Shown here: positions 43,755 through 52,383 of the stretch, piece after piece | Layout of the letters: each line of letters starts with the position of its first letter | How positions within the stretch are numbered: the first letter of the stretch is position 1 | DNA from: Chloroflexota bacterium | Lineage (GTDB): Bacteria; Chloroflexota; Anaerolineae; Aggregatilineales; Phototrophicaceae | Reading direction: 5' to 3' | NCBI GenBank assembly: GCA_020161935.1 | Contig: JAIUNI010000007.1 | Coordinates: forward strand, 62,001-126,000 | DNA: 64,000 bases | Notes under the pieces: model-generated | Told to the model about the DNA's origin: nothing | Databases searched by the model: none | The model's input: only the letters and a program-made list of their open reading frames with translations | Program-made: the position numbers and the translations under genes

Positions 43755-44519
43755 TTAAAGTAAGATGTAGTTCTGCGGGTGGACATACAAAATCTGCACA
43801 GCGCTCCCCATCTTCGGTGGATAATGATGCACCAAGTCATTGCGAACGACACGCTCGCGTCCGCTGATGGACGTATTCGTATCCGGCGGGGTGAAGCAGT
43901 ATTCAATATCGAGGAGGTAATCACCATCCGCGTTCTTATCCACACGACAGTGGATTAAAATACCTTCCAGCAAGATACCGTCACGCTCCAACTGCCGCTG
44001 CTGCCGGTACTGCCGCCACATACGCCTTGTGAACCCCACTACGGCAGCAGTCCACCCCAGCGCCATGAGCGAGATGCCCAGCGGGAAATGGTTCGTACCT
44101 GCTACCGACGAGACACGCGGATCTTCTGGCACATAATGTACATCAACAGGGACACCCGCCTCTGCCCGATCATAGACGCTTTTGTCGATGCGCTGGTCAG
44201 CACGATACTCGATTTCGTCATGGGTAAAACGAAACGACACGTAATGATGGGTATGGCTATCAGCTACCGCGACCCAGCGGTTCACGAATTCCCCGCTCGT
44301 AACCATGCCCTTCGTCTCGATCAGCCACCACTGATGAACATCCTGCACAGCCAGCAGCGCGAATATCAGCCCAAGTACCCAAAAACCGATCACAAAGAGA
44401 CTCAAACAACCAGTTGACGACGTTTTGGTGATCCGCCGCTGCTCACCTTTAACATAAGCCTGATTTTCGGGATGCAGCAAAAAGGCATTCGACGTGAAAA
44501 CTGCGGGGTGTGATGTCAT
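43755..44519 (-). CDS. DUF3592 membrane protein, tandem paralogue 1
   Basis: 254 aa. Same architecture as the following gene: a leader ending in FLLHPENQAYV, a helix at about 38-62, a domain with TSGEFVNRW and HHYVSFRFTHDE, VDVHYVPEDPRVSSVAGTN, and a second helix near 135-155. It ends in a domain with VVRNDLVHHYPPKMGSAVQILYV. Identity between the two looks low, roughly a quarter to a third by eye, so the duplication is old. Upstream lies 85 bp of AT-rich DNA. Confidence 0.75.
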   Translation of the reverse strand: MTSHPAVFTSNAFLLHPENQAYVKGEQRRITKTSSTGCLSLFVIGFWVLGLIFALLAVQDVHQWWLIETKGMVTSGEFVNRWVAVADSHTHHYVSFRFTHDEIEYRADQRIDKSVYDRAEAGVPVDVHYVPEDPRVSSVAGTNHFPLGISLMALGWTAAVVGFTRRMWRQYRQQRQLERDGILLEGILIHCRVDKNADGDYLLDIEYCFTPPDTNTSISGRERVVRNDLVHHYPPKMGSAVQILYVHPQNYILL

Positions 44520-44604
44520 ATCAATTCTCGGTAAATATCACTCAATAAATAATCACAATATCTTTATTGAATGCAATAATACCGCAAATTTAGACAAATT
44601 GCAT

Positions 44605-45789
44605 TTAATGTGGGGCGAATTGTTTGACCACCTGCCGCGCGATCACCATCCGGTGTACTTCCGACGCGCCGTCATAGATGCGGAAAGCGCGAGCCGCCTC
44701 GTACCACCGGCTCAAGGGTAAATCACGCGAGATGCCCTTCGCGCCGCAAATCTGGATGGCACGATCCAGCACCTTATTCACCGATTCGGCGACGAACACC
44801 TTGCACATTGAAGATTCCTGCCGCGCATCATGCCCCTGTGCCAGCAGCCACGCCGTATGCTGGATCATCAGCCGCCCTGCATAGAGTTCAGTCGCCGAAT
44901 CCGCCAGCATCCACTGGATCGACTGATGCCCGCTGAGTGTCGTGCCGAAAGCCTCGCGTTCAATGGCATACTGCGTCGCGATTTCCAGCGCCCGTTGGGC
45001 AATCCCCGTCCAGCGCATACAGTGGGTCATCCGCGCGGGGCCGAGGCGCTTCTGCGTGAGTGCGAAGCCCTGCCCTTCTTCGCCCAAAATCGCGCTATCG
45101 GGCAAGCGCAAATCGTGGAACTTGATTTCACAGTGTCCGCCGGGGTCGTTGCCGCCCATAATCGGAACCCGCCGCAGCACCTCAATCCCTACCGCATCAA
45201 TGGGCGCGAGGAATAGGGTCGCCCCTTTGTGTGCGGGTACATCAGGATTGGTGATCGCCATAATGATGAGGAACGCCGCGCCATCCGCCCCGCTGGTAAA
45301 CCACTTATGCCCGTTAATCACCCAGTCGTCACCGTCGCGCACCGCCCGCGTTTGCAGCATGGTCGGGTCAGAACCGGCCCCCGGCGCGGGTTCGGTCATC
45401 GCGAATGCCGAGCGCGTTTCACCGGCTGCCAGCGGCTTCAAGTAGCGTTCGACCTGCTCAGGACTCGCAAAGAGGTGCAGCAGATGCATATTCCCCTCAT
45501 CTGGCGCGGCACAGTTGAGCGCCAGCGGCCCCAAAGTGCTGCGCCCTGCCGCCTCGAACACCGGAATGATTTCTTCCAGCGTCAGCCCTAAGCCGCCGAG
45601 TTCGGGTGGGAGTTGTGGCGCGAATAAACCTGCTGCCTTCGCTTTCGCCCGCAGGCTTGCCAGCGATTCCGGCGTAATGCCGTCCTCGTGGTCATCAACG
45701 AATGCTTCATAGGGAATCACTTCGCTATCGACAAATTGGCGAACACGCCGCGCCAATTCTTGCACATGCGCCGGAACGGAGAAATCCAT
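44605..45789 (-). CDS. Acyl-CoA dehydrogenase
   Basis: 394 aa, the usual length. Signatures are AMTEPAPGAGSDPTMLQT (FAD/substrate loop), WVINGHKWFTSGA, and near the end QICGAKGISRDLPLSRWYEAARAFRIYDGASEVHR. The fold oxidises acyl-CoA to enoyl-CoA and passes electrons to ETF. Chain-length preference is not readable; the C-terminal style resembles ACAD10/11-like enzymes. No ETF or other beta-oxidation gene is adjacent, though an enoyl-CoA hydratase is at 61 kb. Confidence 0.92.
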   Translation of the reverse strand: MDFSVPAHVQELARRVRQFVDSEVIPYEAFVDDHEDGITPESLASLRAKAKAAGLFAPQLPPELGGLGLTLEEIIPVFEAAGRSTLGPLALNCAAPDEGNMHLLHLFASPEQVERYLKPLAAGETRSAFAMTEPAPGAGSDPTMLQTRAVRDGDDWVINGHKWFTSGADGAAFLIIMAITNPDVPAHKGATLFLAPIDAVGIEVLRRVPIMGGNDPGGHCEIKFHDLRLPDSAILGEEGQGFALTQKRLGPARMTHCMRWTGIAQRALEIATQYAIEREAFGTTLSGHQSIQWMLADSATELYAGRLMIQHTAWLLAQGHDARQESSMCKVFVAESVNKVLDRAIQICGAKGISRDLPLSRWYEAARAFRIYDGASEVHRMVIARQVVKQFAPH

Positions 45790-45840
45790 TTATAAAACTC
45801 CAAACAGATCATAAGTCAGATGAGTAGTCATTTAACCGGA

Positions 45841-46800
45841 TTAAGCCAATTCGGTTGCTGGCAATAAGTATCGTCGTAACGCTTCGATTTGCGCGTTTTG
45901 AAAGACACGTACCACTTGCGAAGCACCAAACACGTCAAAACCGTGAAACGCACCTTCCACAACAAAAAGATCACACTTAACACCGTCATGCTTCAAACGT
46001 TGGGCATAAGCCGCGTCTTCGTCATAAAATAAGTCTAACGTTCCAACACCGATCCATGCGGGCGGTAAACTGGCAAGCGTCATTCGCCGGGAAGGCACGG
46101 CATAGGCAGGCAAATTGGTCGTTCCCGCTTTTGCTGCCAGATAAGACTCCCAGCCAAACCGATTGCTATTCACATTCCAATTGAAATAAACCTTGTCCGC
46201 CACATCAGTACGATCAACCGTCTTATCATCCAGCATCGGGTAAACCAGCAGTTGAAAAATAGGTTTAACCTCCTGCCGGTCAACCGCCAGTTGCACCAGT
46301 GATGCCGCTAACCCACCGCCAGCACTTGCCCCACCAATAGCGATACGCGCAGGATCAACCCCAAGTTCGGATGCGTGGGCATGTACCCACTTCAGAGCGT
46401 CATAACTATCTTCGAGCGGAATCGGGAACGGGTGCTTGGGCGCAAGACGATAATCAACCGAAACAACAACAATACCTGTTTCGCGCACAAATTGGATACA
46501 TCGACTATCATCCATTTCGGGCTTGCCAATGATATAGCCACCACCGTGTATCCATAACAAAACCGGAATCTTAGTAGGGGCGAGTTTTGGCCGATACACT
46601 CGTAAACGGATTCTATGGTTAGACTTCGAACTGAGTATGAACCGATTTTCAATGATGAGATCTTCCGGCATTTTAGGTTTAGGCTGTAAATTCGTCAGCA
46701 TCCGTATCAGCCAAAGATTCCACGAGGCGAATGTAAACTGGGGAATCTTTTTGAGATCCCCTTGTAGATCAGAATGCACATCCGAAAAATGCGCGTTCAT
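45841..46800 (-). CDS. Alpha/beta hydrolase, hormone-sensitive-lipase-type esterase
   Basis: 319 aa. HSL family marks are complete: oxyanion loop IHGGGYIIG, nucleophile elbow GGASAGG, acid in GTLDLFYDEDA and His in EGAFHGFD. It should cleave short-chain esters in the cytoplasm. It contrasts with the hydrolase at 20990-21844, which has lost its Ser. The gene is somewhat AT-richer than its neighbours. It lies 51 bp upstream of the acyl-CoA dehydrogenase gene on the same strand. Confidence 0.9.
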   Translation of the reverse strand: MNAHFSDVHSDLQGDLKKIPQFTFASWNLWLIRMLTNLQPKPKMPEDLIIENRFILSSKSNHRIRLRVYRPKLAPTKIPVLLWIHGGGYIIGKPEMDDSRCIQFVRETGIVVVSVDYRLAPKHPFPIPLEDSYDALKWVHAHASELGVDPARIAIGGASAGGGLAASLVQLAVDRQEVKPIFQLLVYPMLDDKTVDRTDVADKVYFNWNVNSNRFGWESYLAAKAGTTNLPAYAVPSRRMTLASLPPAWIGVGTLDLFYDEDAAYAQRLKHDGVKCDLFVVEGAFHGFDVFGASQVVRVFQNAQIEALRRYLLPATELA

Positions 46801-46858
46801 TGTCCCGCCAATCTTTTTTCAACTCGATTCATACTCAACTTACGCCCTTCATCCGAGC

Positions 46859-48553
46859 CTAACTCGGTGTTTGCCGACATGCCAGCAGCGGCAGGTCAAT
46901 ACGCTGTCCGGTTGAAGCGGTGACCGCACCCCCACTTTCAAAAAAGTGATCGTAGGTGGCGGAACCGGAACGCGGCGGCACCGGTTTGGTGTCCGTGATT
47001 TCCAGCGCGTAAACCTCAATCGTGACGCTGCTTGCCCCCGGCGGCGCGTTATCGTAGTACACGGTCACTTGGTTCTCGCCCGGCCCGCACTGCCAGCCTG
47101 CCGTAAAAGGCGGCGGTTGCGCTTCCCGCGCCACAGTTACCGTCGCGGTTGTACAGGCCACCTGCCCGTTGACCAGCGCCTCGACATACCATGACATCTG
47201 GAACTGCTGCCCCGCGTTGAACAGGTCATACTGCACGTTCGTGCCGGAACTGTCAATCGAGCCATAACCGGCAACCGTCAGGCGGTAGCTGGTTGCCCCC
47301 GGCGCAGGATCCCAGTAGAAGGTGTTCAAACCATAAGCGAGGCCATCCAGCGGCGAGGTGGCTTTGAAGTTAGTGCAATCCGCCTGCCCGCTAACTGGAA
47401 CAAGGGGTGTTACCGTACCCTCCGTCACAACCGGCGTAGTGTTGACCGGTACAGCCGTTGGCGGTGGAGCAACCGGAACCACACGATCCGGCACATTCAC
47501 GTCATAGTTCAGCACTTCTGGCGCAATATTTTCGAGCGATTGCAGCAGCGCCAGTTCATCGCGGCTCATCGGCAGCACCGGCCCGAACCGCCCATCGACA
47601 TCGCCTTCCTCGTTCAGCGGCGCTTCCGTCATATAACCGGCGGGGATGACCAAGTTACCGGCTTTACCCGTGCCATCCACAGTGCCGATCTTGAACGTGT
47701 TGTCCCCGGTCGTCTGGAAAACCAGTGTCGAACCCAGTTCAACATCAACCCCATTGGCGGTAATTTGGATTTTCACGCCCTTCGGCCCCTGCACCACCAG
47801 CATTGACGGCGCATCCGCGCAGGTGAGTTCGTTCACGCCGGTTTTCAGGCGGAAGGCTTGCATCGGCGTTTGCGGTACACCGGTTACGACCGGCAGGCTG
47901 TCGATGTCACCGCTGCTGGTCACCAGCGTCCGGTTAATCCAACCGATGACCGTTTCGCTGACGGTCACGCGCAGCCATTCAGCATCCTCGCTCAATCCGT
48001 CCGCTACCAACGACGTTCCCGCTGGCGCACCGGCGATGACGTTCGCATTCCGCGTTGGGCCGCTGCGAATATTGGCGGAAGTCGTCACCGACACGTTAAT
48101 CGGTGGGGCGGTCGGTTGGTCGCTAGGCGGCGCGACGGCATTTTCCATCTCGGCATTACCCAGCAGGATAAACCGTACCGCTTGCCCCGGCAGCGAGTCG
48201 GGGATATTGGCCTGAACACTCATCACCGCCACGCCCCACTCTTGCAATTCTTCATCGAGCGGCGCGGTCGTCAATGAAGCTACCGTGCTGAGGACAGCTT
48301 CATCAGCCGGTTTGGTAAAGAAGTCATCCGCAACCGCTTCGGAAAAGGTCGCACCAACCCTGCTATAACCATAACAGGCGGTGTTGCGCTCGATCCCGCC
48401 GCAGTTCGAGCCAATCGCTTCAAGGGCTGTTTGGACAATAATGGGGCAGCTTTCGCCGCTGGTATCTTGGGTGAAGCCGCGCTGAGTGCTAAAGGCGAGT
48501 GCGGAGAATGTGAGCAGCAGGCAAAAAAGGGTGAACAATCGTCTTGTCATCAT
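46859..48553 (-). CDS. Secreted SH3/FecR-like surface protein, paralogue 1 of 4
   Basis: 564 aa from ATG 48553 (AGGT upstream). Signal peptide to about residue 27. N-terminal domain at 30-140 with Cys36, Cys51 and Cys60 in the pattern NCGG..RNTACYG, and conserved EWGVAVMSVQANIP. SH3b-like domain at about 154-212 (NIRSGPTRNANVI). FecR-like beta domain near 245-310. C-terminal region with TSPLDGL and FYWDPAPGATSYR, then a last Cys-containing domain. Probably extracellular and wall-binding, by domain type. Most diverged of the first three paralogues; no clear terminator follows it. Confidence 0.85.
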   Translation of the reverse strand: MMTRRLFTLFCLLLTFSALAFSTQRGFTQDTSGESCPIIVQTALEAIGSNCGGIERNTACYGYSRVGATFSEAVADDFFTKPADEAVLSTVASLTTAPLDEELQEWGVAVMSVQANIPDSLPGQAVRFILLGNAEMENAVAPPSDQPTAPPINVSVTTSANIRSGPTRNANVIAGAPAGTSLVADGLSEDAEWLRVTVSETVIGWINRTLVTSSGDIDSLPVVTGVPQTPMQAFRLKTGVNELTCADAPSMLVVQGPKGVKIQITANGVDVELGSTLVFQTTGDNTFKIGTVDGTGKAGNLVIPAGYMTEAPLNEEGDVDGRFGPVLPMSRDELALLQSLENIAPEVLNYDVNVPDRVVPVAPPPTAVPVNTTPVVTEGTVTPLVPVSGQADCTNFKATSPLDGLAYGLNTFYWDPAPGATSYRLTVAGYGSIDSSGTNVQYDLFNAGQQFQMSWYVEALVNGQVACTTATVTVAREAQPPPFTAGWQCGPGENQVTVYYDNAPPGASSVTIEVYALEITDTKPVPPRSGSATYDHFFESGGAVTASTGQRIDLPLLACRQTPS

Positions 48554-48565
48554 GCTACCTATCCA

Positions 48566-48594
48566 TAAAAAAGGGCGCACTTTCTCGTGCGCCC
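48566..48594 (-). terminator. Terminator after paralogue 2
   Basis: Minus strand: GGGCGCAC and GTGCGCCC form a perfect 8-bp stem with a GAGAAA loop, followed by TTTTTT. It ends just before the ribosome site of paralogue 1, so paralogue 1 needs its own promoter or read-through. Confidence 0.88.
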
Positions 48595-48644
48595 ACTGTA
48601 CTGTTATTTACCGACTTCCGCAAACGTTCCCTAAATGATTCCGC

Positions 48645-50399
48645 TTACGCAGCGTAAGTGCATGTCAAATCCGGCAGGCCGACCGTAATACCGGATGGAT
48701 GTGCGACAACTGAACCACCCCACAGGTCATAGCTGCTGCCTTCCGTGTAAACTGTCATATTATAACTGCCTTCGGAGGTCGACGTTGGCAGCTCGATTGG
48801 TGACGGAAAGTAGGTATCACCACTCGAACTAAAGTTGATGGTGATACTGGTCGTGCCTGCGGGCAGGCTGCCATAGAACACCGTAAAGTCATAATTGGTA
48901 CATGACCAATAGGCTTGGAATGAACCCGGCGCTGCTGGCGGAGGCGGCGGCACCGTTGGCGGCGGGGGCGGTGCCCACTGGCGCGGGATCGTCACCCCCG
49001 GCGTGCTGCACACCACCACACCGTTATACAGCGCATCCACAGACCATGTCATTTGCGGATTGGTTCCCGCGCCCGATATGTCGAAGGCGGCGTTGGTGGT
49101 CGGTGCGGTCACTTCTTTCGACCCCGCCCCGTCGACATTCACGCGGTAGCTGGTCGCCCCCGGCGCGGCATCCCAGTAGAAAATGTTCATACCGAAGTTC
49201 AACCCATCCAACGGCGAGGTCGCCTTGAACGGCGCACAGTTAACCCCTACGAACGCGGGCTGCTGAACCGTGCCACTACTGCCGCTGGAAGGAACACTCG
49301 TCGGCACAGGCTCGGTTGCTTCCTCGTCAGGGATGTTGATCGGGTAATTCAGGATGCTGGTTGGCATATCCTCCATCCAGATCAGGGTATCCAGTTCCTC
49401 CTGCGTCAGCGGGCGCGGGTCTTCCGGCTCACCAACCACGCTGGTGCCATCGTCGCTCAGTTGAACGGTCGTCAAATAACCGACCGGAACCGTGCTGCCG
49501 TTGACCGTCGCTTCACCACTGATGGTAATCACCTGCATCCTATTGCCCTCGATGGTACGGAACGCCACCGTCGAGCCGATATGAATGTTCGCGCCGTTCG
49601 CCGTAATATCGACCGCGACACGTTCCGGTCCCTGCACGACCAGCACATCTGGCGATTGAGTACAGGCCGGTTCACCAATACCTGTTTTGAAGTAGAAGGC
49701 TTGCATCGGTGTGCGGCTGTCAGTGGCAAACACCGGCAGGCTGTCGAGGTTGCCCTCGGTTTGCACCAGCGCACGGCTAATCCAACCCGGTGTCTGGTTA
49801 TTGAAGATCACCCGCACCCAATCTTTGGTCGGGTTGGTTGCGTCCGCGCCCAGCGCCGTACCTGCCGCCACGCTGCCGATGATGTTCGAGTTGGTGGTCG
49901 GCAGCGTGCGAATATTGGAGCTGCTAATGGCGCTCACGGCGATTGACTCGGCTGCCGGTTCAACCGCATCATCCGGCGGCACGGCGTTATCCAACTGCAC
50001 ATCGCCCAGTAAGATGAACGACACCGCCTGCCCCGGTAGCGAGTTCGGGATGTTGGCTTGGACGCTCATCACCGCCACCCCCCACTCTTGTATCGACTCG
50101 TTCAACGCTGCCGTATCAATCGACTGTAACAATTTAAGGTCGGTCTGGTCGGCGGGTCTGCTAAAAAAGTCTTCAGCAACCGACTCGGCAAACGTCGCGT
50201 TCACACGGTTGAAGCCGTAGCACGCGCTGTTCCGTGCGAGGCCGCCGCAGTTGTCGCCCACCGCTTCGAGCGCCTGTTTCACCAACGTCGGACACTCGCC
50301 GCCCGCATTCGCATCCTGTGTATACCCCCGCTGGGTGCTAAAGGCTAAGGCCGAAAAGGTCAGAAACAAAACGAGGAGTGTAATGAATCGTCTTTGCAT
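48645..50399 (-). CDS. Secreted SH3/FecR-like surface protein, paralogue 2 of 4
   Basis: 584 aa from ATG 50399, with AGGTGG upstream; the frame opens at 50453 inside the terminator region. Signal peptide to about residue 28 (TFSALAFSTQRGYTQD, shared with paralogue 1). Cys36, Cys51 and Cys60 match paralogue 1 in position. The SH3-like, FecR-like (VLVVQGPERVAVDITANG) and TSPLDGL domains follow. The Pro linker PPPPPTVPPPPP at about 490 precedes a C-terminal domain ending at Ala584. It is closest to paralogue 3, with long identical blocks. Confidence 0.87.
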   Translation of the reverse strand: MQRRFITLLVLFLTFSALAFSTQRGYTQDANAGGECPTLVKQALEAVGDNCGGLARNSACYGFNRVNATFAESVAEDFFSRPADQTDLKLLQSIDTAALNESIQEWGVAVMSVQANIPNSLPGQAVSFILLGDVQLDNAVPPDDAVEPAAESIAVSAISSSNIRTLPTTNSNIIGSVAAGTALGADATNPTKDWVRVIFNNQTPGWISRALVQTEGNLDSLPVFATDSRTPMQAFYFKTGIGEPACTQSPDVLVVQGPERVAVDITANGANIHIGSTVAFRTIEGNRMQVITISGEATVNGSTVPVGYLTTVQLSDDGTSVVGEPEDPRPLTQEELDTLIWMEDMPTSILNYPINIPDEEATEPVPTSVPSSGSSGTVQQPAFVGVNCAPFKATSPLDGLNFGMNIFYWDAAPGATSYRVNVDGAGSKEVTAPTTNAAFDISGAGTNPQMTWSVDALYNGVVVCSTPGVTIPRQWAPPPPPTVPPPPPAAPGSFQAYWSCTNYDFTVFYGSLPAGTTSITINFSSSGDTYFPSPIELPTSTSEGSYNMTVYTEGSSYDLWGGSVVAHPSGITVGLPDLTCTYAA

Positions 50400-50411
50400 G
50401 GTACCACCTGT

Positions 50412-50440
50412 AAAAAAAGGCGCACCGTCAAAGTGCGCCC
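50412..50440 (-). terminator. Terminator after paralogue 3
   Basis: Minus strand: GGCGCAC and GTGCGCC form a 7-bp stem with a 7-base loop, followed by seven T. Its stem sequence is nearly the same as that after paralogue 2, showing that gene and terminator were copied together. Confidence 0.88.
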
Positions 50441-50460
50441 CTGACTGAACCAATAAATAA

Positions 50461-52203
50461 CTACGAACAGCTCAAATCCGGCAAACCGACACTCTGCCCG
50501 CCGGGGTTGGCTGTCGCCACGCCGCCTGTCAACGTATACGTTCCGGGCGGATAGCTGCTAAAGAAAATGCTGCCGGGGTCAGGTGGCACGGAAACCGTCG
50601 CACCCGAACCGGGGAATGGGAACGTGCCGGTCGCGGTATAGTTGACCGTCACACTGGTCGTTCCGGCGGGCAGCGTGTCAAAGTTCACCGTGAACGATGC
50701 GGCGTTACATGACCAACTCGCGTTAAAGGGCGGCGGAACAGGCGTTGGCGCTCCCGGCGCGAGATTGGGCGGCGGAACAGTCGGCGGCGGGGTGGGTGCC
50801 CATGCCCGCGGGATCGTCACCGATTGGCTGCTGCACACCACGCGCCCGTTATAGAGCGCTTCCACTGACCACGTAAGCTGTGGGTTAAAACCGATGCTCG
50901 ATATATCAAAGGTCATGTTGGTCGTCGGCGCAGGTACTTCCTTCGACCCCGCCCCGTCCACGTTCACGCGGTAAGTGGTCGCCCCCGGCGCGGCATCCCA
51001 ATAGAACGTATTCATGCCGTAGTTCAACCCATCCAGCGGCGAGGTCGCCCTGAACGGCGCACAGTTGACCGCCGGAGCCGACTGCCCCACCGCACCATTT
51101 GAGGGTACGGTGATCGTAATTTGCAGTTGCGGCTGCGGGTCGGGGATGTTGATCGGGTAATTCAGCACATCGGTCGGCACATCTTCCAACCATTCCAGTG
51201 CTTCCAGTTCTTCGTTAGGCAACTTTTCAGGGCTGCTCGGCGAGCCGGTCACGCCTGTGCCTTCCGTATTGAGCGGCAGCGTGGTCGCATACCCCGCTGG
51301 TACAGGCACACCCTCCACCTCCGCCTCGCCGCTAATCGTAATCACCTGCATCTGATTGTCGCCCACGTTCCGCAGCGCAATCGTCGAGCCGATGCGGATG
51401 TTCGCGCCATTCGCCGTAATATCGACGGCGACACGTTCCGGCCCCTGCACCACCAGCACATCCGGCGATTGGGTACAAGCCGGGGTGCCAATCCCCGTTT
51501 TAAAGTAGAAGGCTTGCATCGGTGTCCGGCTGCTGGTGTCGAACACTGGCAAACTGTCGAGGTCGCCATCCGTCTGTACCAGCGGGCGGCTGATCCACCC
51601 CGGCTGCTCGTTGTTCAGCACCACCCGCACCCAATCCTTCGTCGGGTTGGTCGCATCCGCGCTTAAAGCTGCGCCACCCACCACGCTCCCTAAGATGTTC
51701 GAGCTAGTCGATGGCAGCGTGCGAATGTTCGAGTCATTAATCACCGTTACAGCAATCGGTGTCTCTGCCGGTTGGACGGCCTCGCTCTCCGGCACAGCGT
51801 TATCCAACTGCACATCCCCAAGCAGGATAAACGAGATCGCCTGCCCCGGCAGTGAGTTTGGGATGTTCGCCTGTACACTCATCACCGCTACGCCCCACTC
51901 TTGTATCGACTCGTTCAAGGCCGCCGTATCAATACTTTGAAGGGTATTCAGTGCCGTTTGGTCAGATGGCTTGCTGAAGAAATCGTCATTCACCTCATTG
52001 GCGAAGGTTGCATTCACACGGTTAAAACCGTAACATGCGCTGTTGCGTGACAATCCGCCGCAGTTATTCCCCACCGCTTCAAGCGCTTGTCGTACAACCG
52101 TCGGGCATGAGTTGGGGGTGTCCTGCGTTAACCCGCGCTGAAGGGTCGCCGTGAGCAAGAACGCAGCAATAATGACAGAAAGAATAAGCGGTAGTCTTCG
52201 CAT
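50461..52203 (-). CDS. Secreted SH3/FecR-like surface protein, paralogue 3 of 4
   Basis: 580 aa from ATG 52203 with GAGG about ten bases upstream; GTG 52218 is in frame. Signal peptide to about residue 25 (LQRGLTQD). Cys33, Cys48 and Cys57 keep the same spacing as in the other paralogues. SH3-like, FecR-like and TSPLDGL domains are in the same order as in paralogue 2, and the stretch VVQGPERVAVDITANGAN is identical. A Pro linker precedes the Cys-containing C-terminal domain. Likely extracellular. The duplication with paralogue 2 is the youngest in the array. Confidence 0.87.
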   Translation of the reverse strand: MRRLPLILSVIIAAFLLTATLQRGLTQDTPNSCPTVVRQALEAVGNNCGGLSRNSACYGFNRVNATFANEVNDDFFSKPSDQTALNTLQSIDTAALNESIQEWGVAVMSVQANIPNSLPGQAISFILLGDVQLDNAVPESEAVQPAETPIAVTVINDSNIRTLPSTSSNILGSVVGGAALSADATNPTKDWVRVVLNNEQPGWISRPLVQTDGDLDSLPVFDTSSRTPMQAFYFKTGIGTPACTQSPDVLVVQGPERVAVDITANGANIRIGSTIALRNVGDNQMQVITISGEAEVEGVPVPAGYATTLPLNTEGTGVTGSPSSPEKLPNEELEALEWLEDVPTDVLNYPINIPDPQPQLQITITVPSNGAVGQSAPAVNCAPFRATSPLDGLNYGMNTFYWDAAPGATTYRVNVDGAGSKEVPAPTTNMTFDISSIGFNPQLTWSVEALYNGRVVCSSQSVTIPRAWAPTPPPTVPPPNLAPGAPTPVPPPFNASWSCNAASFTVNFDTLPAGTTSVTVNYTATGTFPFPGSGATVSVPPDPGSIFFSSYPPGTYTLTGGVATANPGGQSVGLPDLSCS

Positions 52204-52332
52204 AAGTAATAACCTCACACTTGCCAGTCTCGCTGTGTGCTTCCTATTGTAACGCAGCTTCCCAAAAGTATTAGGTCGATCTCACCAGACTATTTCATTT
52301 TCTCATCAAAGTTCGTATCGGAATTTGTTACA

Positions 52333-52360
52333 CAAAAAAAGGCAAGCACGTCACTTGCCT
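52333..52360 (-). terminator. Terminator after paralogue 4
   Basis: Minus strand: GGCAAG and CTTGCC pair around a 7-base loop, followed by seven T, 24 bases past the stop of paralogue 4. Confidence 0.85.
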
Positions 52361-52383
52361 CTCTTGCACAAACGGTATTGCCC

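Noticed and set aside
49053..49946. 297-residue plus-strand open frame
   Set aside because: Antisense to paralogue 2. Arg/His-rich composition and similar frames opposite the other paralogues show it is a shadow.
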